A stretch of 9,079 nucleotides of DNA. It comes from Bacteroidota bacterium. Lineage in GTDB: Bacteria > Bacteroidota > Bacteroidia > NS11-12g > UBA955. Position 1 is the first letter of the stretch. The number at the start of each line of letters is the position of its first letter. The notes beneath the pieces were generated by a model. It searched no databases, was not told the DNA's origin, and saw only the letters and a program-made list of their open reading frames with translations. Shown piece by piece: positions 1 through 6,559 of the stretch. A program made the translations under genes and the position numbers. The stretch is from the NCBI GenBank assembly GCA_947450015.1, contig CANFUB010000090.1:1-9079 (forward strand). Reading direction: 5' to 3'.

Positions 1-629
1 CAAAGGTTTTTGTTCAACCTAACTGTATTAATTTTGACAATGTAATTGTTGATGAAAACAGAATAAGCGAAATAAAAATTAAGTACCAATTAGAAGGTAA
101 AAAGGTTGTTGGTTTTGTAGGCTCTATTTTTCCTCACCATGGCGTTGATATTTTAATTGATGCTTTTTCAAGTGTGGCAAAGGATTTTCCAAATGCATTA
201 CTATTAATTGTTGGTGATGGAAGTATACTTGATGCCTTGAAAGCAAGGGTATTATCTAACGGAATTGAAAGCAAGGTTTGTTTTGCTGGAAAGCATAATC
301 ACAAAGCGGTTTTCAATTTTATAGCCACAATGGATATCTGTGTCATGGCCAAATCCAATTGGTATGGGTCGCCAATAAAAATATTTGAATATGGTGCCAT
401 GCATAAACCAATCATAGCTCCAAACACAGGCCCAGTGAAAGATGTTATGCAAAATGAGGTCAATGGTTTGGTAGTAGAAATGAACAAGGAAAAAATCGCA
501 GAAGCCATTGTCAACTTACTTAAGAATGAAACATTAGGTAAATCCATTTCAGATAATTTTTATACAGATATTAAACAACATTTCACTTGGGAAATGGCCG
601 CGCTAAACATCCTTAAAAGGGTCAACTAA
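1..629 (+). CDS. GT4-type glycosyltransferase, C-terminal part (5' end outside window)
   Basis: The reading frame is open from the left edge (first full codon at position 3) to TAA at 627-629, giving 208 visible residues; an internal GTG at 174 is not a real start. The visible part is the nucleotide-sugar-binding C-terminal Rossmann domain of a GT-B enzyme. It begins with a linker (VFVQPNCINFDNV), then the strand-turn KKVVGFVGSIFPHHGVDIL (visible residues about 33-51), a LLLIVGDG strand, and the donor-site segment SPIKIFEYGAMHKPIIAP with the conserved Glu at visible residue 129 (codon 387-389). Family knowledge: such enzymes are cytoplasmic or membrane-associated and transfer a sugar from a nucleotide donor to a growing glycan. 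Sugar and acceptor cannot be predicted. It lies 33 bases before the FkbH-like gene on the same strand and is probably in the same operon. Confidence 0.93.
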   Translation, partial: KVFVQPNCINFDNVIVDENRISEIKIKYQLEGKKVVGFVGSIFPHHGVDILIDAFSSVAKDFPNALLLIVGDGSILDALKARVLSNGIESKVCFAGKHNHKAVFNFIATMDICVMAKSNWYGSPIKIFEYGAMHKPIIAPNTGPVKDVMQNEVNGLVVEMNKEKIAEAIVNLLKNETLGKSISDNFYTDIKQHFTWEMAALNILKRVN

Positions 630-662
630 AATCTTTTTCAATCTATATTTTCTAGTTTTTCA

Positions 663-2384
663 ATGAAAACATTTTCTCAACTTAAAAAGAATCTTAAGCA
701 AGATTTTACCGGTTTAAAAACCATTAGAGTAGCGCTTCTAGGCGATACGGCCACTCAATTTTTGGTTCAGGCTTTAAGGGCAACAGGTTACGAGGCTGGT
801 TACGATTTGCAAATTTGGGAGGCAGATTTTAATCAAATTGAACGTCAGGTTTTTGATCCTAGCTCAGAATTATTTGAGTTCAATCCAGAACTTGTTATCT
901 TATTTCAATCTTCACATAAATTATTAGCGAAGTATAATAAATCTAAACCCGAGCATTATCAAATGCTAGCAGATAATAGGTTAGAGGAAATTAATTCAAT
1001 TGTATCGGCAATTAATGGTCAATTAAATGCTAAAATTATTTATTATAATTATTCTGAAATCAATGATTCAGTATTCGGTAATTATGCAAATAAATTGGAA
1101 TTATCATTTCCTTTTCAATTGTATAAGTTAAATTATGAACTTGTGAGACTAGCAACACAAGTTCATAATTTTTATATCTGTGATTTGTCTTCTATACAGA
1201 ATCAATTGGGTAAATCAGTAAGCTTTCAGACATCAGTCTACATTAATACTGAAATGGTTTTAAGCATAGATGTATTGCCTTTTGTTGCCAAACAAACCGT
1301 AGACATTATTGCCGCCATGAATGGTCAATCTAAAAAATGTGTGATTTTAGATTTGGATAATACTGTTTGGGGTGGGGTAATTGGTGATGATGGTCTAGAA
1401 AATATACAAATTGGCAGTTTGGGCATTGGCAAAGCTTTTACAGAGTTTCAATATTGGATTAAGAAGCTTAAAAACCGTGGAATAATTTTAGCAGTTTGCA
1501 GCAAAAACACCGAATCGGTGGCAAAAGAACCTTTCGAGAAACATCCTGATATGGTGTTGCGACTAGATGATATTGCGGTATTTATGGCCAATTGGGAAAA
1601 CAAAGCAGACAATATCCGACAAATACAAAGCATACTGAATATAGGTTTTGATTCAATGGTATTTTTAGATGATAATCCATTCGAAAGAAATATTGTACGC
1701 GAAAATATTCCAGGAATTACTGTGCCTGAGTTACCTGCAGATCCAGCTGATTACCTCGAATATTTATACACACTTAATTTATTCGAAACCATTTCCTATT
1801 CTAACGAAGATACTGAAAGAACCAAACTTTATCAGGTTGAGGCCCAAAGAAGTGTTCTTCAACAAAAATTTACAAATGAAGATGAATTCCTGGAAAGCCT
1901 TAATATGCTTTCTTTGGTCGAGCCCTTTAATAAATTTAATACACCACGGGTAGCGCAACTATCCCAAAGGTCGAATCAATTTAATTTGCGTACTATACGC
2001 TATACAGAGTCGGATATTGCGTTAATTTCCAATTCCGATAATTTCTATACATTTGCATTCACACTAGAGGATAAGTTCGGAGACAACGGGTTAATTTGTG
2101 TGATCGTTCTTAAGGCTAAAGATAAAGAAACGGCATTCATCGAAACCTGGTTAATGAGTTGCAGGGTATTAAAAAGAGGAATGGAACAATTCACATTAAA
2201 TACCATTGCGAATTTTGCAGAAGAAAAGGGCTTCAAGCAATTGGAAGGCGAGTATATTCCAACGGCAAAGAACGAGATGGTAAAAGCACATTATGCCAAC
2301 CTTGGTTTCGAAAATTCGGGTGATAAGTGGATTTTGAATTTAAGTAATTTTAAAAATAATAAGTGTTATATAAATAAAAAATAA
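663..2384 (+). CDS. FkbH-like HAD-family protein, predicted glyceryl-carrier-protein loading enzyme
   Basis: A 573-residue, three-part protein. Residues about 20-220 form an N-terminal region opening with an IRVALLGDTATQFL strand/turn that recalls the SGNH-like N-terminal domain of large FkbH homologues. Residues about 225-370 are a HAD subfamily IIIC domain: D230-L-D232-N-T234 with the FkbH signature WGGVIGDDG, motif II S280-K-N, a candidate motif III Lys314, and motif IV F-L-D336-D337-N-P. Residues about 400-565 are GNAT-like (LEDKFGDNGLICVIV; ETWLMSCRVLKRGME). Family knowledge: FkbH proteins take the three-carbon unit of 1,3-bisphosphoglycerate, dephosphorylate it and place a glyceryl group on a carrier protein. 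All HAD motifs are intact. The carrier-protein gene begins 2 bases after the stop, supporting that role. The first ATG is used; no Shine-Dalgarno is visible. A perfect inverted repeat lies inside the gene at 1130-1171. Family assignment is firm; the substrate is inferred. Confidence 0.93.
   Translation: MKTFSQLKKNLKQDFTGLKTIRVALLGDTATQFLVQALRATGYEAGYDLQIWEADFNQIERQVFDPSSELFEFNPELVILFQSSHKLLAKYNKSKPEHYQMLADNRLEEINSIVSAINGQLNAKIIYYNYSEINDSVFGNYANKLELSFPFQLYKLNYELVRLATQVHNFYICDLSSIQNQLGKSVSFQTSVYINTEMVLSIDVLPFVAKQTVDIIAAMNGQSKKCVILDLDNTVWGGVIGDDGLENIQIGSLGIGKAFTEFQYWIKKLKNRGIILAVCSKNTESVAKEPFEKHPDMVLRLDDIAVFMANWENKADNIRQIQSILNIGFDSMVFLDDNPFERNIVRENIPGITVPELPADPADYLEYLYTLNLFETISYSNEDTERTKLYQVEAQRSVLQQKFTNEDEFLESLNMLSLVEPFNKFNTPRVAQLSQRSNQFNLRTIRYTESDIALISNSDNFYTFAFTLEDKFGDNGLICVIVLKAKDKETAFIETWLMSCRVLKRGMEQFTLNTIANFAEEKGFKQLEGEYIPTAKNEMVKAHYANLGFENSGDKWILNLSNFKNNKCYINKK
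1130..1171. repeat. Perfect inverted repeat inside the FkbH-like gene, with trailing T-run
   Basis: The arms are AATTATGAACTTGTG (1131-1145) and CACAAGTTCATAATT (1156-1170), perfect reverse complements separated by 10 bases (1146-1155). The flanking bases 1130 (A) and 1171 (T) also pair, giving 16 bp. The right arm runs directly into five T residues (1169-1173), so the plus-strand RNA would form a long hairpin with a short U-tract. It lies within codons for the N-terminal region of the FkbH-like protein. The stem has only four G:C pairs. Its role is unknown. Confidence 0.8.
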
Positions 2385-2386
2385 AA

Positions 2387-2626
2387 ATGGAAAGAAATGA
2401 AATTTTAAAACAAGTGAATGCAATTTTCGTTGACATTCTTGACAATGAATCATTGGTATTAACTGATTCAACAACAGCTAACGATGTAGAAGATTGGGAT
2501 TCATTGACCCATATTCACTTAGTGGTAGCAATTGAAAAAGGCTTCGCTATCCGCTTCTCTTCACAAGAAATTCAAAGTTGGAACAACATAGGCGAACTTG
2601 TAGATTGTATCGCATCAAAAAAATAA
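2387..2626 (+). CDS. Acyl carrier protein
   Basis: A 79-residue acidic, helical protein with the phosphopantetheine attachment motif VEDWDSLTHIHLV, where Ser39 is the expected attachment residue. It has the usual single-domain ACP length, and the following EKGFAIRFSSQEI segment matches helix II and its downstream loop. Family knowledge: after phosphopantetheinylation by a PPTase (not encoded here) it carries an acyl group as a thioester in the cytoplasm. Starting 2 bases after the FkbH-like gene, it is probably that enzyme's acceptor, which would make glyceryl-ACP. No ketosynthase, acyltransferase or adenylation gene is present, so general fatty-acid or polyketide chain building is not indicated. 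The ATG at 2387 is the only start compatible with the full first helix. Confidence 0.95.
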   Translation: MERNEILKQVNAIFVDILDNESLVLTDSTTANDVEDWDSLTHIHLVVAIEKGFAIRFSSQEIQSWNNIGELVDCIASKK

Positions 2627-2641
2627 ATTAAAAATCAAAAG

Positions 2642-3556
2642 ATGAATCAGGAACAGAACAGCACAATGAATTATATCGTAGATCAGATTACGGTAAAAAA
2701 TCAATTGCACAGCAAAAAAATAATTAAAAATTTAGCCAAGTTTGATGAAGCCTATTTCAACCGTGCTAATGATTTTTTAAAGCGCTATGTAACACTCTTG
2801 CAAAACGAAGGCAAAACACTTGATTATTCAATTGATTGTTATTTGCAAATGATTGCAGATGTAAATTATGAATCTGTTCAATTCTTTCAAACAGGCGAGT
2901 ATACTAGTAAATCATTTGATGAAGTGAATCAACGTGTATACAACAATCCAAATGTAATGGAATATTACATGCATGGTTTGCTGCTTTCTCAATTTTTATG
3001 GACACACCACTACGATATTTTATTGTATTTTAATAAAATTATCAATCAGAATGCGGCTCATATTAATAATTATCTTGAAGTGGGTGGCGGACATGGTTTG
3101 TATATTTCTGAGGCCATTGGTATTACTGGCGCAAAGGCCAATTACGACCTCGTTGATATTTCTAAAAGTTCTCTAGATATTGCTAAAAGAATGATTAGCA
3201 ACGATAAGGTGAATTATATTTTGTCGGATGTTTTTGAATATTTCCCTGAACATAAATATGATTTTATAACCATGGGTGAAGTATTAGAGCATGTTGAAGA
3301 CCCAGTTGCCTTGCTTAAAAAATTAAATTCACTTTTAAGCGATAACGGTAAATTGTTTATTACTACCCCTACCAACGCACCAGCCATTGATCATATCTTC
3401 TTATTTAGAAATGCAGATGATATACGCAAAGTAATTCACGAAGCGGGCTTTAATATAGAAAATGAGTTTTCAATTTATTCGGAAGATATGCCTGCCGAAA
3501 AAGCTGAAAAATACAAGGTTTCTATGATGTATGCGGGTGTTTTAGTAAAAAAGTAA
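2642..3556 (+). CDS. Class I SAM-dependent methyltransferase
   Basis: A 304-residue protein with a helical N-terminal region (about 1-140) and a Rossmann methyltransferase domain. Motif I is YLEVGGGHGLY (residues 144-154); the acidic end of strand 2 is YDLVDIS (168-174), where Asp172 probably contacts the SAM ribose. The stretch YDFITMGEVLEHVEDP (206-221) is typical of motif II/post-II in the UbiG/Methyltransf_11-like group, and KLFITTPTNAP (237-247) follows. The substrate cannot be read from sequence. It lies 15 bases after the ACP gene, so O-methylation of an ACP-bound acyl group, or of a sugar in the same glycan, is plausible. The N-terminal region beyond the catalytic core may recognise the carrier protein or sugar. 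The ATG at 2642 is chosen; a second in-frame ATG at 2666 (residue 9) is possible. Confidence 0.9.
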   Translation: MNQEQNSTMNYIVDQITVKNQLHSKKIIKNLAKFDEAYFNRANDFLKRYVTLLQNEGKTLDYSIDCYLQMIADVNYESVQFFQTGEYTSKSFDEVNQRVYNNPNVMEYYMHGLLLSQFLWTHHYDILLYFNKIINQNAAHINNYLEVGGGHGLYISEAIGITGAKANYDLVDISKSSLDIAKRMISNDKVNYILSDVFEYFPEHKYDFITMGEVLEHVEDPVALLKKLNSLLSDNGKLFITTPTNAPAIDHIFLFRNADDIRKVIHEAGFNIENEFSIYSEDMPAEKAEKYKVSMMYAGVLVKK

Positions 3557-3569
3557 TACACTACCGCTT

Positions 3570-3986
3570 ATGGGCGAAAAAAATGGCTTAGCTGGTCTGG
3601 AATTTCATCATGTGGGTTTGGTTGTCGAAAGTATTGAAACCTCCATACTTCACTATTCCTCGCTTTTTGGAACTGAGAACATTTCAAATATTTATAAAAT
3701 TGATTCACAAATGGTGAATGTCTGCTTTGTAAAAGTGGGCCCAAGCAGTTTCATTGAATTAGTCGAACCGATAGGTGAAGCGTCCCAAGTTTTCAAATTA
3801 TTAAAAAAGCGCGTTAGTTATTATCATGTTGCATATAAAGTAAATCAAATTACTGAGGCTGTTGCGCGTTTAGAAGCACTTGATTATAAAGCGATGGCGT
3901 ATTTTAATTCGGAAGCCTTTGATGGCAAAAGATGTATTTTTTTATTTTCCCCAGAAGCCCATTTAATTGAATTGATTGAAAATTAA
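3570..3986 (+). CDS. VOC (glyoxalase-fold) protein, methylmalonyl-CoA-epimerase-like
   Basis: A 138-residue protein with two beta-alpha-beta-beta-beta halves. The first opens with LEFHHVGLVVESIETSILHYSS, placing a candidate metal ligand at His14; SFIELVEP (60-67) closes that half, with Glu63. The second begins YYHVAYKV with His86 and ends HLIELIE with Glu134. His14/His86/Glu134 match the metal-ligand positions of methylmalonyl-CoA epimerases. Family knowledge: these metalloenzymes remove and return the alpha proton of an acyl thioester; other VOC members are isomerases, dioxygenases or lyases. Here the likely substrate is something on the neighbouring ACP, but this is inference. It follows the methyltransferase by 13 bases. 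The stop codon lies in an inverted repeat (3971-4000). Fold call is strong; reaction unknown. Confidence 0.85.
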   Translation: MGEKNGLAGLEFHHVGLVVESIETSILHYSSLFGTENISNIYKIDSQMVNVCFVKVGPSSFIELVEPIGEASQVFKLLKKRVSYYHVAYKVNQITEAVARLEALDYKAMAYFNSEAFDGKRCIFLFSPEAHLIELIEN

Positions 3987-4000
3987 AAGTTTCAATCAAT
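3971..4000. repeat. Perfect 11-bp inverted repeat at the VOC/MBOAT gene junction
   Basis: ATTGATTGAAA (3971-3981) and TTTCAATCAAT (3990-4000) are perfect reverse complements around an 8-base loop that contains the VOC gene's TAA stop (3984-3986). The stem has only two G:C pairs and no T-run follows, so it is not a convincing terminator. It sits between the carrier-protein genes and the membrane acyltransferase genes, 17 bases before the MBOAT start, where it could affect RNA stability or translation. Confidence 0.65.
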
Positions 4001-4017
4001 GCTTAGTTTAAGATTTC

Positions 4018-5472
4018 ATGTTATTTAATTCACTCGAATTTTTAGGATTCTTTTCGCTCTTCTTTTTTATTTACTGGCTAGTATTTAAAAAGAACCTAAA
4101 GGTACAAAATTTATTTTTGTTACTCGGAAGCTATGCCTTTTATGCTTGGTGGGATTGGCGATTTTTGTCGCTTATCATTGGCAGTTCAATACTCAACTAT
4201 AGCTTAGGTATTCAAATTCAAAAAAGTAATAATAACAAAATAAAACGATGGTTGGTGGGGTTGTCTATTTTCCAAGGAATTGGTTTGCTAGTGCTATATA
4301 AATATGCCGATTTCTTTATCGTTTCATTTGTTGATTTAAGTAAGGCATTAGGCTTAAATTCTAACCTACACACCCTGAATTTAATATTGCCATTGGGCAT
4401 TAGTTTTTATACGTTTAGAACACTTAGCTACATTCTCGATATATATAAAAACAAGATTAAAGCCACTACCAATTGGGTAGCATTTTTTTCATATGTTGCT
4501 TTTTTTCCATCACTAATTTCTGGTCCAATTGACAGAGCTTCAACACTCATACCACAAATTGAAAAGAAACGTCATTTCGACCCAATGCAAATGTCGGATG
4601 CTATGCGCCAGATACTTTGGGGCCTATTTAAGAAAATGGTAATTGCAGATAATTGTGCGGCATTAACCAATCAAATATTTGATAATTACTTAACCTATCC
4701 TGCTAGCTCATTGGTATTGGGTGCTTTCTTTTTTACAATCCAAGTGTATGCTGATTTTTCAGGCTATTCAGATATGGCCATAGGTGTTGCCCGCCTATTG
4801 GGATTCAATGTAAGTAAAAACTTTAATTATCCTTTTTTCTCTCAAACCATCGCAGAATTTTGGCAGAAGTGGCATATTTCGCTTACTTCATGGATGACCG
4901 ATTATGTTTTTGCACCACTCAACATTGCTTTAAGAGATTATGGTAATTTGGGATTGATACTGGCAATTTTACTTAATTTTTTAGCCGTTGGAATATGGCA
5001 TGGTGCCAATTGGACCTTCCTGTTTTATGGTTTCATTCAAGCGTGTTTATTTGTTCCGATGATACTTCGAGGAACTTTGTTTAAGAAAAAAAAGTTTCAA
5101 AAAGACAGGACATGGCCAACGTTTGGTGAATTTAGAAATATGCTAAGCACATTTGTTTTAATAATGTTTACCAATGTTATTTTTAGAGTTGAAAAAGTTT
5201 CACAAGCATTTGAATATTTCAAAAGAATCATCTCTTCTACCTTATTTTCAATTCCAGAAATTACGAATAACCGAACCAATGCCATCATTGCATTAATTTT
5301 TATTGCCATATTATTAATAGTAGAATGGCTGCAGCGCAATAGAGAACATGGTTTAGAGATAAGTAAAATAAAACCGGTGTTCTTAAGGTTTAGTATTTAT
5401 TACGCACTCATTTTCTGTATCATCTATTTTGGTGCTTCGGGCAATAACCAATTCATTTATTTTAAATTCTAA
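4018..5472 (+). CDS. MBOAT-family membrane O-acyltransferase (AlgI-like)
   Basis: A 484-residue, strongly hydrophobic protein with about ten membrane segments (clear ones near residues 10-26, 33-55, 80-98, 120-137, 310-326, 332-350, 378-394, 421-438 and 458-473). It has both MBOAT histidines in AlgI-like contexts: FWQKWHISLT (His286) and FLAVGIWHGANW (His328). SLISGPIDR (165-173) and QVYADFSGYSDMAIG (242-256) are further AlgI/DltB-group landmarks. Length matches AlgI (about 500). Family knowledge: these proteins carry an acyl group across the inner membrane and pass it to an exported polysaccharide, often via an SGNH partner; AlgI and PatA use acetyl donors, while DltB uses D-alanyl-DltC. The presence of an ACP and an SGNH gene in this operon leaves open a carrier-protein donor. 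The start ATG at 4018 gives a complete first helix. Confidence 0.93.
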   Translation: MLFNSLEFLGFFSLFFFIYWLVFKKNLKVQNLFLLLGSYAFYAWWDWRFLSLIIGSSILNYSLGIQIQKSNNNKIKRWLVGLSIFQGIGLLVLYKYADFFIVSFVDLSKALGLNSNLHTLNLILPLGISFYTFRTLSYILDIYKNKIKATTNWVAFFSYVAFFPSLISGPIDRASTLIPQIEKKRHFDPMQMSDAMRQILWGLFKKMVIADNCAALTNQIFDNYLTYPASSLVLGAFFFTIQVYADFSGYSDMAIGVARLLGFNVSKNFNYPFFSQTIAEFWQKWHISLTSWMTDYVFAPLNIALRDYGNLGLILAILLNFLAVGIWHGANWTFLFYGFIQACLFVPMILRGTLFKKKKFQKDRTWPTFGEFRNMLSTFVLIMFTNVIFRVEKVSQAFEYFKRIISSTLFSIPEITNNRTNAIIALIFIAILLIVEWLQRNREHGLEISKIKPVFLRFSIYYALIFCIIYFGASGNNQFIYFKF

Positions 5473-5476
5473 ATCA

Positions 5477-6559
5477 ATGAAAAAATTCATTACCAAATTG
5501 CTGTTTATGTTGCCAATACCATTGGTAATTATAGGCATAAACTATAAAGAAGACCCTGCGAATATTTTCAGAAAAGGACCTTACGAGAAAGGCATCGTTA
5601 AATACCTCAACGAAGGCAATAACGTAACCAATGTAACCAACTATGATGAAAGGCTTTTACAAAGGTATTTTATAACAGATTACAAGAATTGTCCAGAGGT
5701 AATCGTATTAGGTTCAAGCAGAGTAATGCAATTGGGCAAGGGTTTTTTTCCGAATGAAAATTTGATGAACAACGGGGTAAGTGGTGCCTCAATTGAAGAT
5801 TTATTAGCCATTTATGATTTATACGAAAATAAGGGCTGTGGTATTAAAAAAGTAAGAATAGGATTAGATCCTTATTTTTTGAATGACAACAATGATCAAT
5901 CGCGTTGGAAAGCGCTCACCAATGAATACAATGATATGTTAAATAAACTTGGTTTAGCAAAATATGTTGAAAAGCCTTTGCTTGATCAATCAACATATGT
6001 GAAGTACAATCAACTTTGGTCGCTTTCGTATTTTAAAACATCGTGGAGTTATTTTATTAGAGGTGTCGATGTTCATTATCGTCCAACCAATCAAACAATT
6101 AATAAAGATTTTACCAAGTTAACAGATGGTTCAATCATTTATGGTGAAAGCTCAAGAAATTCATCCCTAGAAATTGTTAATGGCTATGCAACGCTCTCTA
6201 TCACTGAAACTCCAATGTATGCAATGCGCGAATTCAAGCAATTGTCGCCAAAATATCAAACTATATTTACGCACTTTATTGATTATCTAAAAAAGAAAAA
6301 TATTGAAGTAGAATTCTTTATTTCGCCTTATCATCCCATTGTGTATGATTTTATAAAAAAGAGCAAGGATTATCAAATCGTTTTTGAAGTTGAAAAATAT
6401 TTCAATCAATTCGCTGCAGAACGCAAGCTAAAACTAATTGGCACCTATTCACCTTATGTTTATCATTTCAATGATTCAGCGTTTTACGACGGCTTTCATT
6501 GCAAGGAATCGGCATTACAAAGGGTATTCGAGCAAGAAGCCAAAGATTCACTAAAATGA
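5477..6559 (+). CDS. Membrane-anchored SGNH-like protein, probable partner of the MBOAT
   Basis: A 360-residue protein starting at the ATG at 5477, 4 bases after the MBOAT stop. A longer in-frame start at 5429 is rejected because it lies inside the MBOAT gene and adds 16 residues ahead of a normal N-terminal anchor (MKKFITKLLF, then a hydrophobic stretch to about residue 22). The remainder should be periplasmic. SGNH-like landmarks are VIVLGSSRVMQL, with Ser81 aligning to the GDSL serine; NNGVSGAS (98-105), resembling block II; and Y-D338-G-F-H341 near the C-terminus, matching the D-x-x-H catalytic pair. Family knowledge: SGNH proteins such as DltD, AlgJ/AlgX and PatB work beside MBOAT proteins in extracytoplasmic acyl transfer. 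The sequence is too divergent to assign a named family. It overlaps the next gene by 4 bases. Confidence 0.82.
   Translation: MKKFITKLLFMLPIPLVIIGINYKEDPANIFRKGPYEKGIVKYLNEGNNVTNVTNYDERLLQRYFITDYKNCPEVIVLGSSRVMQLGKGFFPNENLMNNGVSGASIEDLLAIYDLYENKGCGIKKVRIGLDPYFLNDNNDQSRWKALTNEYNDMLNKLGLAKYVEKPLLDQSTYVKYNQLWSLSYFKTSWSYFIRGVDVHYRPTNQTINKDFTKLTDGSIIYGESSRNSSLEIVNGYATLSITETPMYAMREFKQLSPKYQTIFTHFIDYLKKKNIEVEFFISPYHPIVYDFIKKSKDYQIVFEVEKYFNQFAAERKLKLIGTYSPYVYHFNDSAFYDGFHCKESALQRVFEQEAKDSLK

Noticed and set aside
28..35. TAATTTTG match to the Bacteroidetes -7 promoter consensus near the left edge
   Set aside because: It is inside the glycosyltransferase coding sequence with no start nearby; such matches are expected by chance in AT-rich DNA.
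634..664. Direct repeat TTTTTCAAT in the gap before the FkbH-like gene (634-642 and 656-664)
   Set aside because: Only nine bases, T-rich, in an AT-rich genome; chance is a sufficient explanation.
1669..1953. 94-codon frame inside the FkbH-like gene
   Set aside because: It overlaps the conserved HAD domain coding region in another frame and has no recognisable protein features.
663..3986. Methoxymalonyl-ACP pathway as in FK520 or ansamitocin clusters
   Set aside because: The two dehydrogenases needed to oxidise glyceryl-ACP are absent, and there is no polyketide synthase in the window.
5429..5476. Upstream in-frame start for the SGNH-like gene
   Set aside because: It lies within the MBOAT gene and puts 16 unusual residues before a normal N-terminal membrane anchor; the ATG at 5477 fits the spacing and the protein better.
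6499..6555. Upstream in-frame start for the second glycosyltransferase
   Set aside because: It lies wholly within the SGNH-like gene; the ATG at 6556 in an ATGA overlap gives the normal GT-B N-terminus.
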